Source: Papio anubis (Eukaryota; Chordata; Mammalia; Primates; Cercopithecidae). From it: DNA of 64,000 nt. This document shows, piece by piece, positions 46,542-58,279 of this stretch; the stretch's first letter is position 1, and each line of letters starts with the position of its first letter. Below the pieces are notes generated by a model that saw nothing but the letters and a program-made list of their open reading frames with translations, did no database searches and was not told the DNA's origin. A program made the translations under genes and the position numbers. Location of the stretch: assembly GCF_008728515.1 (NCBI RefSeq), contig NC_044980.1, positions 29,962,290-30,026,289 on the forward strand, written 5' to 3'.

Positions 46542-46842
46542 GGACTGGGCACAGTGGCTCATGTATGTAATCCCAGCACTTTGGGAGGCCGAGGCTGGTG
46601 GATCCCCTGAGATCAGGAGTTTGAGACCAGCCTGGCCAACATGTTGAAACCCTGCCTCTACTAAAAGTACAAAACTAGCTGGGTGTGGTGGCGGGCTCCT
46701 GTAGTCCCAGCTACTCGGGAGGCTGAGACAGGAGAATCACTTGAACCAGTGAGGCAGAAGCTGCAATGAGCTGAGATCACGCCACTGCACTCTAGCCTGG
46801 GTGACAGAACAAGAATCTGTCTCAAAACAACAACAACAAAGA
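46542..46842 (+). mobile_element. AluS in the Tigger2-like element
   Basis: Full-length dimeric Alu with a CAACAACAAC-containing tail. The flanking 'aaatgtatcccccat' (about 46527-46541) and 'aaatatttcccccgt' (about 46844-46858) are a slightly diverged target duplication of Tigger sequence. Confidence 0.9.
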
Positions 46843-46879
46843 AAAATATTTCCCCCGTGGATAAGAGGACACTACTGTA

Positions 46880-47640
46880 TACTATATACAATAGAATGCT
46901 CAATATTTTTATGGATAAGAACAGCATTAATATAAAGTACTCATTCCAAAGCATTGCAACTCAAAATGTTGAACTCATAAAATTTTAAGACATACTAATG
47001 TTAGCCAAATATTGAAATTAAGCTATACTATATGATTTAAATAAATATTATACATCTGTATATATAAAAATATGAAATGTATTCCTAAATAGGTTAAGAT
47101 TTTTTGATAAAACATTAAAAATAAAACAAAATTCTCCTTCTCCAAGAATTTAGAACTGGCTACCAAACTGCCTTTTGTAATATCTGGAAATAATTGCAAA
47201 TATATGTGTATATATAAATAACACTACATTTCTGTATTTTCACCTTATTGCAATAATTTTACTACAAGCAAACTGTATTCTTAGAAAGCAGATTTTTTTA
47301 TTATGCAATACGCGTCCTTTGGACAAGTTCAACTTTCATTCAAGGTGAAGTCTAACCAGCTATTTCTGATGACTTTCCTGTTACTCTTAATCTCATAGTA
47401 ATCACTCCCCTCTATGCTTCTCTGCTTTTTTCACATTGTTACGTAATTCCACCTGCGAATTCATGTCCCCTTTTGTTTCCACACCTGTTTATATGGCACC
47501 TAGTAGGTGTTCAATATACGTTTTTGAATCATATTTAATGATTTATTTTATTTCCAGAGACCTTGGACATTAGACTTGATGATATGACTTCCAAATATCT
47601 ATTTTACCCATTCATTCTTTTAAATTATTCACTGTTAATC
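46880..47640. other. AT-rich sequence, nothing assigned
   Basis: No gene or repeat family recognised. Confidence 0.35.
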
Positions 47641-47990
47641 TCATGCTTAGAAGTCTTTCAATCTACAGTTTTATTCATGCTGAATCATGCCACCAGAATA
47701 ATCATTATAAAGCAATACTGTCATCGTGCCATGCTTTTACACTGAAAACCATCCACGTGACCTACTGCCTACAGGATACATTAATTTATTCAGTCAGAAA
47801 ACATTTATAGAGTGTTTTTATGTGCCAAGATATTGTTCAAACATTCAAGTCCCTCTGAATTTGGCTATAATCAACATTTTCAACAAAATCTCCAAACGTG
47901 GACCTTCTTGGATCTGACAGTCTAGCTAATTTTATTTTATTGTCTGCTTTATGCATATCTGTGCCTTCCCACTCCACAAATTCTGCACAT
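47641..47990 (+). mobile_element. Possible L2 remnant
   Basis: The 'gctgaatcatgccaccagaa' to 'gcctacaggatac' segment (47680-47775) resembles L2 ORF2 end to 3' sequence. A separate 'ttcagtcagaaaacatttat' insert interrupts it. Low conservation; ends approximate. Confidence 0.4.
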
Positions 47991-48068
47991 TAAGACTGCT
48001 CTTTTCTTCAATGACTAACCTAATTTTTAAGACATAATTAAATTTATCCTTTTATGAAAATTTTACAA

Positions 48069-48331
48069 GCCATTTCAGATATGAATAATTTGTTTTCTAT
48101 TGTACTCAACTGTCTTTTAATTGTAAGCTGCCTTCCAATAGATTTAATTTTACTGTATTGATTTTATTATAGAAGTCAGAATAGACAATTAAAAATGAGG
48201 GCTTTAGAATTGGTTGTATTTAAGTTTAAATTACCAGTAAGATAAATGCTAGTCATATGATTTTGGTTAAATTAATGCCTGAATTAGTTTCCTACTTCTA
48301 AAGTAAAATTAGTAATAACTAGTTCCTAGAT
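48069..48331. repeat. Tandem duplication block, copy 1a
   Basis: 263 bp homologous to 48848-49111, starting GCCATT and ending CTAGAT. By hand count roughly 12% diverged. It contains a MIR remnant from about 48200 on (continuing to about 48365). Confidence 0.92.
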
Positions 48332-48365
48332 AGATTTAATGAGTTAGCATTGGTATTTATTAATG
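48200..48365 (+). mobile_element. MIR remnant in duplication copy 1
   Basis: Matches sense MIR in order: 'gggctttagaattggttg' (48199 on), 'tgctagtcatatgattttgg' (48247 on), 'aattagtttcctacttctaa' (48283 on), and 'agatttaatgagttagcatt' (48332 on). The second copy (48980-49111) carries the same MIR, so the MIR predates the duplication. Confidence 0.6.
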
Positions 48366-48599
48366 ATAACTTTTCTACAGTGTTACAAATTTTGTATTTA
48401 TGTTTATCAATTAGTTTGCAAGGCCTTGAGAACAAAAGGGTATATCATATTTTATTATATATACTATTATAAAAAGCAGAATCATGGAAAATATTTCTGT
48501 CATAATGGATTATTTAATTATTTAATTTTCCTATAACACACTTCTGGGAAAACAATAAACCATGGATACAACAATATGACAGAAAGATAATACCTGATC

Positions 48600-48830
48600 A
48601 GTGGATAATATGTTAAATTTTATATGTGTTTATGTATGTGTGTATTTTTGTATATATATATTTACGTTTATAGGTATATAAATGTACATGTATACTAGTA
48701 TATATAGATATGTGCATACACAGATATGTATATAAATGTTTGTAGATATGTATATAAATACACATACGAACAGTGTTCATACAAAATACCCATATATACA
48801 TATTTCTACACTCACATACAGACATAATTC
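48600..48830. repeat. TA/TG-rich low-complexity stretch
   Basis: Mixed ATATGT/TATATA/GTATAT repeats overlapping copy 1b. Alternating in short patches only, so weaker than the tract at 24.4 kb. Confidence 0.8.
48735..48803. repeat. Tandem duplication block, copy 1b
   Basis: About 69 bp homologous to 49130-49195, containing 'gtttgtagatatgtatataa' and 'cgaacagtgttcatacaaaa'. Between copy 1a and 1b lie about 400 bp, while copy 2a and 2b are separated by under 20 bp. Confidence 0.85.
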
Positions 48831-48847
48831 AGAAAAGAAACTATTTG

Positions 48848-49111
48848 GCCATTCCTGATATGACTAACTTGTTTTCTGTTGTACTCAACTGTCTTTTAAT
48901 TGCAAGCTGCCTTCCAATAGATTTAATTTTGTTGTATTGATTTTACTATGGAAGACAGAATTATATAATTAAAAATGAGGGCTTTAGAATTGGTCCTATT
49001 TGAGTTCAAATTATCAGTAAGATAAATGCTAGTCATGTGATCGTGGTTAAATTAATTTTTGAATTAGTTTATTACCTCTAAAGTGAAATTAGTAGTAACT
49101 AGTTTCTAGAT
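48848..49111. repeat. Tandem duplication block, copy 2a
   Basis: 264 bp homologous to copy 1a (offset about 780 bp). Carries the same MIR remnant at about 48980-49111. Confidence 0.92.
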
Positions 49112-49129
49112 GGTAAGAATTCACTCAAA

Positions 49130-49195
49130 CATTTGTAGATATGTACATAAACATACAAATGAACAGTGTTCATATAAAATATCCATATATATACA
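49130..49195. repeat. Tandem duplication block, copy 2b
   Basis: Homologous to copy 1b. The segment between 2a and 2b is only about 18 bp, so about 385-390 bp present in copy 1 are missing (or were gained by copy 1). Confidence 0.85.
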
Positions 49196-50392
49196 CTGTT
49201 TGAACAAATTAGTCCTATCTGGAATTGCTAAAATAGTTTCTTACCTGATTTCATTATGTTTGCATGTGAGTATGTGTGTGTAAAAAGTGTATATACGGGT
49301 ATATGTGTCTATGTGTGCATGTACATATCTATTTTACAAATATTTTTAGAGAGCACAGTTCTGTTGGAAATGCAACTGGAGATAACAGTGCACTTTGTCA
49401 GTGTACTGTTTAACTTTCATTAAAATGTCTGTCAACATTTTAAAGATTTCCAGACTTCAATTTGAAGAGGACCCAAAATGGGTATTTTGAACTGATCAGG
49501 TTCAATTATATTGAAGAAAGATCACTAAGTCAGTAAAATATATAAGAATCTTTCAAATATTATACTAATTGAAAAAATTATTTCTCTAAAGGTTTTCTTT
49601 TAAAGAACATTTCTTGATTTAGGGAGAATTTTAAGCTTAAGCTTACATTGCATTATTGATCAACTGGATGAAAGGAGCAACTTCCATTTTTCCATTTTTT
49701 ATTTCTTCTATTAAAACCCAAGCACACAGTTCTATGGCATTGCCCTTCATTTGTTCTTCCCAGTTGGAACGCATGGCTAAGCTCTCAAGGGAATGTTCTT
49801 GCTATTTATTATTGATTTTATAGCTCAAAAATGTGAGTGGGCAGTGAATGGCTGGATTGCAGATTAGGAAATAACCACTTAGAAGAAGAAGCCAGCTGGA
49901 CACTTGTGATAAATTGCTATTTTCTGTCTGAATTTTATACCTAGTTATAGGTAGTTTACAGAATTAAGCTCCATATGGACAAAATGCTACTGAGGGGACT
50001 ACAACATAACCTGTGCGTGGTTACAGATGCTTTTCTCATTCTTTTGGGACACATTGTAGGAGAAATATGTCATAATCAGGGATTTAGAAATAATGAAAGA
50101 TTTGGCTTTCATCTGTTTTTCATGGATTTACCAGAGCTGAGATAAAGAAAACAAACATACACAAATGTTGGCTCTGATAGCTTTAAAACAGACTAAACAA
50201 ATGCTCCCTGAATGCGATTAGACACACACACAGACATACACACAAACTCTGGCACCACTTTCACCAGCAGCACTGCAATTCCCAGCATAGAAAAGTTTCA
50301 ATACTTTTAAGTAATGTTGAAATAAATTATCTGCTATAAAAGAAAAGAATCTTGATAAATTACCCAATTGTTTTTCTTGACTTGATAATACT
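49196..50392. other. Sequence with nothing assigned
   Basis: No gene or named repeat recognised. Confidence 0.35.
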
Positions 50393-50790
50393 GCATTAGT
50401 CAGCTCAAGTTGCTGTATAACAGACTACCATAGACTAAGTGTCATAAACAACAAACATTTATTTCTCACTGTTCTGGAGGCTGGGAAGTCCAAGATCAAA
50501 TTTCTGCGAGCTCTAGTGTCTGGTTAGGGTACTCTTTCTGGTTTGCACATGTTCATCTCTTCATTGTGTCTTCACATGGTAGAGAGTAGAGACAGAGGGA
50601 AAGAAAGAGAAAGATAGCATAAGTGTGTCTCTTTTTATGAGGGTGCTAATCCCATGTATTAGGGCTCCACCTTCATGACTTAATCCTCTCCCAAAGGCCC
50701 CACCTATTAATACTATAACACTGGAAGTTAGGGTTTCAGTGTATGAGTTTGGGGGTAGGTTTGGGAGGACCTACACATTCAGTCCAGTAC
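50393..50790 (-). mobile_element. MLT1-type MaLR LTR
   Basis: Plus strand begins like the reverse complement of the MLT1 LTR 3' end ('gtcagctcaagttgctgtat' near 50399) and carries the block with 'gttctggaggctgggaagtc' (50471-50490) and 'ctcccaaaggccccacctat' (50688 on) that identifies this family. Solo LTR; no interior seen. Confidence 0.8.
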
Positions 50791-50884
50791 AATCATCTAA
50801 TCTAAACATAATAAATGCACATTTTCCAATGAGCTTTCCAATCTATAATGATTTTAAATTATAGATTAGCATTCTTTAAAATTA

Positions 50885-51400
50885 ATATGAAGAATGTATC
50901 AGCCATGGCTCGACCAGGAAACAGAAACAAGGTATTTGGAACTGATATAAAATTTAATGCAGCAAATTTTATATATATCTGATGACAGAACTGAATAGCC
51001 ACATAGAGGAGAGGAAGCAATGCTGAGATTTTAAAAAGACATAAGGTCACCATTACTCACAGGCTACAGAGACAACAGGGAGTGGGTAATATTATGGAGC
51101 CTGGAACCAGCCAAGGATTTCCAAGATACTGGGGCCAACATGTACCTTTCAAGCAGGGCCTGGACCCGTGGAAGTGGTACCGCTATTGCTAGAAGTGCTG
51201 CCTAAAGCAAAGAGGAAGAGGAAAAGCAAACCGACTTCTCCTCCAGTGCCAACAAGTACCTCCCATTAGCTAAATCCATCTAGAAGCCAACTAACATGGA
51301 AGAAACACCTCCTGCTGGATCAATACCCTTGTGATTTTCTTTTATGGGAAAAAATGAGGAATTGATCTCCTGAGGGTGAACCAGCCCAGCAACAGCACAG
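50885..51400. repeat. Old interspersed repeat, family not named
   Basis: Contains 'ctccagtgccaacaagtacct' and 'ccagcccagcaacagcacag' type text that I recognise as an old primate/mammalian interspersed element but cannot name. Diverged; boundaries approximate. Confidence 0.35.
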
Positions 51401-52410
51401 ATATTTATCATTTGTATATTATAACTTGTCAAGCTTCAAATTATTTAAAATGTAATAGATTACCTTGAAATTCCAGATGCATGTAGAATTTCATTGACAA
51501 ACTATAAAAAATAGAAACAAAAAAATTGAAGTTAAAGAAAAATTGTTTGCACTTCTGAAAATTTAGATGCTTCTTACGCAATGCCAACAAAAAGTCCATT
51601 TTTATTGTAGTTTATCAGGCAAAGATAATAACTACACTGAATTGTCTGAACAAATATAACAATTAAATAGTTCATATATACTCATCAATATATCTTAATG
51701 TTTATATGATCAACTTTTCCTAAAATCAACATCATCAAATTTAGATAAACAATAGTGTATTTTATAAAATTTAATAATTTTATGAATTACATATCAATAT
51801 ACTCAATTTGGAGACAGAAAAGCCAGCTCTGTTTACCTGTTTTTTAAGTTTTTATTATCATTTATTTAAGAAATAAGTGACTAGTCACGTCAAGGGCAGA
51901 CTTTAGATTTAACTTTTCTAAACTTTTCACAGTATGTGTTGCTCTAGCTATAAGTTAAAAGGGCAAAAATATGATCAAATCTTTTAAAATAAATTGAAAA
52001 GGGTATTTTCTGTGATACACTCTAATTAAAAATTACATTTAAACCTATGGGAATGGGATCAATAAAAACAAGCTTGTGGCATTTTTCTCAATTTATTTCC
52101 TTTATTCCCTGGTGTTTCACCAGAGGCCTATTTCTTTAGGAAATTATTTACTTTAAAATAGTCTCATAAGCTTCAAGAAGAATATTTTTAGTAGAAACTA
52201 AATTTTTACATAGGTCTGGTGCAGTCATCTCCACTACATAACAAACTGTCATTACTATATGATGGTACAGAAAATCGCAAACAATAACAGATCATAACCA
52301 CATCACAGGCTATCATGATCTAGAGCTTAAATCAGTTCTATTGCATTTCTTTCTGACTGCCACCACGTTAACCGTGAAGATCCTGAATTTCTGATCCATC
52401 TTGGATTACC

Positions 52411-52412
<2 letters not shown>
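51401..52412. other. AT-rich sequence, nothing assigned
   Basis: No gene or named repeat recognised. Confidence 0.35.

Positions 52413-52442
<30 letters not shown>
52413..52442. repeat. Poly(A) tract (30)
   Basis: 30 consecutive A. No polyadenylation signal or L1/Alu body immediately upstream, so its origin as a tail is not shown. Confidence 0.95.
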
Positions 52443-52445
<3 letters not shown>

Positions 52446-52635
52446 TGTAGACATCTATGACAAACTGAATAAAACCAAGAAACACAAACATTTCTAAAAT
52501 GATAAAACAATACATAATGACCATAGGCAATGCCATTGTAAACCTGGCTCTTAACTAGACCTCCGGGTAAAGATATTAGCAGAAATATGATGGAGAGCAC
52601 TTATCTACAAAATGCTTTTAGCAGGATACATGTGA

Positions 52636-52657
52636 TTTTTTTTTTTTTTTTTTTTTT
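52636..52657. repeat. Poly(T) tract (22)
   Basis: 22 consecutive T, 193 bp from the poly(A) tract. On the minus strand an AATAAA hexamer lies about 40 bp upstream of the A run (plus TTTATT near 52695), as in a retrotransposed 3' end, but I could not identify a source transcript. Confidence 0.9.
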
Positions 52658-54699
52658 AGATTACTAATTTTTAAAAACCTGAGATTTGTGGGTTTATTGG
52701 GGAATGACAGGCTTTGGCAATGTTGAAGAAAAAGGACATTCTGGGAGCTCTGTTAATGGTGTGGGACTTCTTTTGGACTTCTTCAAAGAAAGAAGCATTT
52801 TCCTGTGTCTTGTGATGGCTTCTGAGTCTAATTTGACCCTTTGTGTTATCTCATTGTCCTTTCAAATTCTAAAGTCTCTTCATTAATTAATGAACATAAG
52901 GTTGGGAGATGAGAAAGATGCAAATGGAAAAATTGCCAACATTAAAACTACCTCCACAACACCTCAATAAAGCATTAGTCAATACCCTCTGACTGACCCT
53001 ACCTTTGCCCTACTGAAAATCATTTCCAGAATATTCTGAGTTTTGGGGAAAAACAAACATCCTGCACTATTCCCAAAACGAGATAAAAAAAATCTGACAC
53101 CAAATCTTGAATTACTCTCATGTTTGCAACATTAGAATTAGAATTCTAGGGTATATGGGATCCAGACCTTAAAGCTTCTCTCCATTAAATGATAATTACC
53201 AATCCTGGAATAAGACCTCCTGCAAAACAGAAATTTGGCAAATCTTGAGTTTCTCATCTACACATCTTTAAAACACCCCTTAATGTCAGGAAAATCTATT
53301 CAGAATTACATATTTATAATTATTTAGAAATATTTTAAGATGTTTCCATTTTAGAAGAAAGAACAGATTTACAGTAATCTATCATCTATTCATCATTCCC
53401 AATATATAAAAATTAAACAGAAATTAAATATCTAAATATCATCTGATAATCAGTAAACTGGGAATATTCTGTTCTCCAAAGGGTCTATAATATTTTTAAA
53501 AGATTAATCAAAATGGCATTAGTCAAAGTAACTACAATGTTTTCATATAAAAGAATATAATAGGAAATGAAAACCTCCAAATTAGATATTAATATTTATT
53601 TCTCTTAAGTGGAATAAATTGTAAATGGAAAGATGTTGCATGTACGATGACTAGTTTAATGAATCAAAACAGATGAGGCTAATGGAGGAGGAGAAAGAGG
53701 AAGAAGCAATGAATAAACAAGTGATAAATACCTTGGTTTTTTCATGTTATTTTTGTTGTTCTTTAGTCAGAATGATTTTTAAATTAACAAATACAACACA
53801 CATATTCACATAAAATAAACAGAAAACTAAGCTTCCTCTCTATAATATTGACATGATAAAAGGGGGCACAATAACCTTCAATCCATAATGAGAACCCATA
53901 ATATATGAGAACATACATTATAATCACACAGTCTTAAATACATCTATGTGCATACACATAGCCCATGCCAATTTTTAAAACGTTCCCTCCCAAATTTTTA
54001 TATCCAGATACATATATATTCTATGCTGAGAGACACATAAAAAGTGATAACTAAATGTGTAATTCTAGGTTAATCAATAACACCCATTCACAAATACATA
54101 TTACAATTAGTTTTTCATTTGTGTCGGCTATAATTAGAGAAACACAATCAATATGTGCTCATATTTATGTGCATATGTGCCATCTATTTCTACCCCCACA
54201 TGTATAAACACTTTCAGAAGATCAAAGTGATGGTTTAGTTGCACAATGCATGAGTTCGTGGTTGTAAGAAAGAGTAACTTGTTTAATAGATATACTGGAG
54301 TATCTCTTATAATTAAAGCTAGGCAACCACACTTCAGTGAAATAGGAACCTGACCAGGCATGGGTAAGTTGGCATCACAACTTGTAGCTTTTTTCCTCTT
54401 GAACATCTACTATTGATGTGATGTAGCCACCAATACAATACCATAGTTCTCAGTTGCAATTTTCAAGTGACAAGATTTGAACAGCCCGACTTAAGTCAGG
54501 TGCCTATTTTCATGTACACATTCATTCAAAAGTTGTTGAGCCTCTACTATACACAATGTAGTGTGGACCACATTCTCCAATTACTAGCACCAAGAGAGAA
54601 CTCCCACTGTATGGAGAATAGCAAAGATTATGACTATACCAACCTTCAGAAATAGGACTCCAAACACTTTTGCCCACTGCACCTTGGGCTGTAGTTTTA
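52658..54699. other. AT-rich sequence, nothing assigned
   Basis: About 2 kb with no recognised gene. Short 60-90 codon frames are isolated. Confidence 0.35.
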
Positions 54700-55440
54700 C
54701 CAATTGCCTAAGTCCGATGAGACAGAACACTCACACACAACAAGTTACATAAAATAGATTTATTACTTACAGATAGGCAGCAAGCAACAAAAGCAGCCTA
54801 GGATCCATTGTGATCCAGTCCCTCAAGGCTCAAGAAAGCTGCCTGGGGCAGATGGAGGAAGGCTGAACCTTGGGTGTTCCACTTGTATTGTGGCTGAGGG
54901 ACCCCAGAAGTTGTCCCAACCCAAGTTATATACCTCAGGACAATATCACTCACTGGGCAAAGATTTGAAGGACATCCTGCTTGCAGGGGAAGAGGGAACA
55001 AAGCCCAGTTTGTCTCAGACAGTTCCTCCCTAGCTCAAGATGTTACATTTTCTGGTTGGGACAAGAACAAGACTCAGACTGTTTCAGGCAGTTTTTGCCT
55101 ATATCTCAGGATGAATGTAGTCCCAGCACATTCTACAGTTTTACCAAGAACTATACGCAGGAAAGTGGGAGTGAATTGGGTCAGTCCAAAGCCATCCAGA
55201 GATCTGTCCTGCAGATTAAGTTTTGGATATACTGAGGTTCAACACAGCAGACATATCATGACTATGAACGTGGGTAAGCAGAACTGCACAGCAGAAACAT
55301 GGTTATCTAGAGCCTACACTTGGGGCGCAGAAAAGAGAGGATCTGCTGATTGGAGAGCAGAAATAAGAGGCACTGCTGATAACCTAATAGTCTTTACTAA
55401 AAACCTGTACCTGGTAGTTAGCTATGGTTAGTTCGCTGGA
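54700..55440 (-). mobile_element. Solo LTR, probable ERV1 class
   Basis: LTR-like block of about 740 bp with minus-strand AATAAATC in the 'gatttattacttacagat' segment at 54758-54775, a plausible polyadenylation signal near its 3' end, and G+C higher than the flanks. No retroviral coding region is adjacent. Family not determined; ends approximate. Confidence 0.5.
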
Positions 55441-56574
55441 CAAAGGAAAATAATTTGAAAAGACAAATGAATGTATTGCCTGCATAACTATCCTAAGAAA
55501 CCACTTCCTGGTTAGATATTTAAACTCAATGTCTTTATATTCTTTAATGTACCTGTTACTTGCTATTGGTAAGTAAATACAAGGTCAGTGAATTCAAATA
55601 CATCTTCCTGAACAATTTAAAGTTGGAAAGAAAGATGTCTCTATAACAGAATTTTCTTTTTTTAGCCTAGTACAATGAGTTTACAAAATGTCAGTATCCT
55701 ATTTTATGTTCTTATCTGTTGTGAAATTTCACTAATAAAATATACCTCTGAAAAAGTAACTATAAATTGTCTTTAATACTGTGTAATATAAACTTACTTC
55801 TCTGGTCACTCATATTGGTAGTTTCAAGTCAAGGAAAAATTGAATTATTACATGTATTCATAAAACACAGTTTACTAATGTTCTAAAACTGTTGTGCAAG
55901 GTTTTATTGGGAAAATAGCCTGCCACATATTTTACCTTATTTTCACTCCATAATAGTGGGATCCTAATATAATTAATGGGATATTGCATCTTTACTAAAG
56001 AGACTTAAGCCAATTATTAATTAATACAAATGGCACGCAATTTTAAGACTTCTCTCTACCTCCCTTTGGCCCAACAGCATTGCATTAGCAGAATTAGAAA
56101 TCAAACAATTTGACTTTTCCAATTAAATAAATCTAAAGCACTATGAGCTATGCATAATAAAGTAACATTTTTGAGGTCACTGTCAGTGCACATAAAACTC
56201 AAACCGTGACTCATTTTTTTCTCCAGAAAGAACATTTGAAAGATAGTAATCATAAGAGTGTGGCATCTGAAATACTAAAAGGAGTATGAGAAAAATTTAA
56301 AAACACACAATTCAAATTAATAATTTTAGAAAGCTTATAACATTGATAGAAAAAAATTACAGCATTTTACCTTCCTAAAAGAAGACAAAAGAGACATATT
56401 GCCAAGTGGAAAATAGGAAATAATCAAAAATGATACAGAAAGTAACTTTATGAATTAATTTATTTTATAAATAATGATTATATGCTTCCAGGTGGGTCAA
56501 AAAAATATGGGCAATCTAACCTCACAAAAAGGGCAGCACAGCCAAGAGGCCACTAGAGTTCAATGGGGTAAGAG
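55441..56574. other. Sequence with nothing assigned
   Basis: No gene or named repeat recognised. Confidence 0.35.
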
Positions 56575-56585
56575 CTAGGAGAAGG

Positions 56586-57378
56586 TTATATCTCACTATG
56601 GTTTTATGGTTATATCTTACTAATGATTAGTGATGTAGAGCATTTTTTTCATAAACCTGTTAAACATTGTATGTATTTTTAGGAATTGTCTGTTTAGGTC
56701 TTTTGCTTACTTTTAAATGGGGTTATTTGCTTTATTGCTATTGAGTTGAGTTTTTTATTTATTTTGGATATTAACTCCTTATCAGATACATGGTTTGCAA
56801 ATATTTTCTCCCACTCTGAATTGTCTCTTCACTCTGTTAGTTGTTCTATTTGCTGTGCAGAAGCCTTTAATTTGATTTCAAATCAAATTAATTCCATTTG
56901 CAATTCCATTTGTCTAGTTTTGCTTTTGTTCTGTGTACTTTTGGATTTATATTTTTTTAAAAATCATTGACCAAAATAGAGCCTTTTCTCTTTATTTTCC
57001 TAGTAGTTTTACAGTTGCAGGTCTCATATTTAAGTATTTGATCCATTTTATTTTTGTATATAGTGTGAGATAAGGATTTAATTTCCTTCTTCTGCATGTA
57101 GCTATCCAATTTTCCCCATAAAATTTACAGCAGAGGCTGACCAATCATGTGTTCCTGACACCTTAGTTGAAAATCAATTTACTATAAATGCATGAGTCTA
57201 TTCCTCAGCTTTCTGTTTGTTCCATTTGTTGATGTGTCTGTTTTTATTCTACTGCCATGCTGTTTTGATTGTAATTGCTTTATAATATTTTTGAAATCTG
57301 AATGTGTGATGACCCCAGCTTTGTTCTTTGTATCCAAGATTATTTTGGCTACTTGAGACCTTTCGTGGTTTCATAGAT
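56586..57378 (-). mobile_element. L1 inverted 5' segment
   Basis: Plus-strand text is the antisense of L1 ORF2 in the order 'tactaatgattagtgatgta' (56618 on), 'ttctcccactctgaattgtc' (56806 on), 'gcctttaatttgatttcaaa' (56864 on), 'gtgatgaccccagctttgtt' (57306 on). Confidence 0.9.
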
Positions 57379-58268
57379 ATCATGTCTCACCTTTTAGAAT
57401 GGATAGTATCAAAAAGATGAAAGATAATAGGTATTGGCAAGGATGCAAATAAAAGGGACACCTTGTAAATTGTTGGTAGTAATGTAAGTTAGTACAGTTA
57501 TTATGTAAAACAGTATGGAGATTCTTCCAAAACTAAAAATAGAATTACCATATGATCCAGCAGTCTCTCTTCTGGGTATACATATCCAAAGGAATTGAAC
57601 TGAATCTGTCAAAGGGATATTTTTTGCACTCCTATTTTCTTTACAGCATTATTCACAATAGCCAAGATATGAAATCAGCCTAAGTGTTCATCAACAGATA
57701 AATGGATTTTAAAAATGTGGCATATGTACACAATGGAATACTATTCAGCCTTAATAATGAAAGAAATCTTGTCATTTATAACAACATGGAAGAACCTGGA
57801 AGACATTATGCTAAGCAAAATAAGCCAGGGACAGAAAGAAAGGCATATATCACATGATCTCACTTACATGTGGAGTCTAAAAATGTCAAAGTCATAGAAG
57901 CAGAAAATAGAATGAAGTAACTAGAGGCTGGGAGTGGGAAGGAAGGAGGGAATGGGGAGACGATGGCTAAAGAGTTTCAGGTAAACAGAAGGAGTACATT
58001 TGGAGTCTATTGCACAGCAGGGTGACTATCTCCAATAATTATGTATTGTACAATTCAAAATAACTAAGGGAGTACATTTCAGATGTTTCATCACAAAAAT
58101 AATAAGAAGGCGAGGTGGTGGATCTGTTAATTAATTTGATTTAATCTTGCCACATTGTATACAAATATCAAAACGCCACTTTGTACCCCAACAAATGTAC
58201 ATAATTTTGATTTGCCAATTAAAAATAATAATAATTTTTAAAAACAAAAGCAATGTTTTTATAAAAAA
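57379..58268 (+). mobile_element. L1 sense 3' segment
   Basis: Sense L1: C-terminal ORF2 including a 'MWHMYTMEYYSALIMKEILS' frame (57715-57897) and the 3' UTR and tail ending before the target duplication at 58269. Confidence 0.9.
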
Positions 58269-58279
58269 CTAGGAGAAGG

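Larger units (their letters stand above)
46047..46877 (+). mobile_element. Tigger2-like transposon, internally deleted, split by an Alu
   Basis: 5' inverted repeat CAGCGGTCTCCTCTTATC at 46047; 3' end 'taagaggacactactg' at 46862-46877, the complementary terminal repeat; TA follows at 46878-46879. Inside it keeps the start of a pogo-type transposase (ATG at 46204) with a partial helix-turn-helix, then skips most of the gene and ends with the 3' noncoding part. An Alu (46542-46842) splits the 3' end. The family (Tigger2 or MER8 type) is inferred from its ends. Confidence 0.75.
56586..58268. mobile_element. Twin-primed (5'-inverted) L1
   Basis: The left part (56586-about 57378) is antisense L1 ORF2 and the right part (about 57379-58268) is sense L1 ORF2 end plus 3' UTR with an A/T-rich tail. 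The two parts abut in L1 coordinates (both end at the 'gatatcatctcacaccagt' region), the hallmark of twin priming. A perfect 11-bp duplication CTAGGAGAAGG lies at 56575-56585 and 58269-58279. The 3' UTR style suggests an old L1PB/L1MA type. All reading frames are broken. Confidence 0.93.

Noticed and set aside
48613..48825. 70-codon minus-strand frame rich in Tyr/Ile/His
   Set aside because: Translation of the TA/TG-rich low-complexity stretch.
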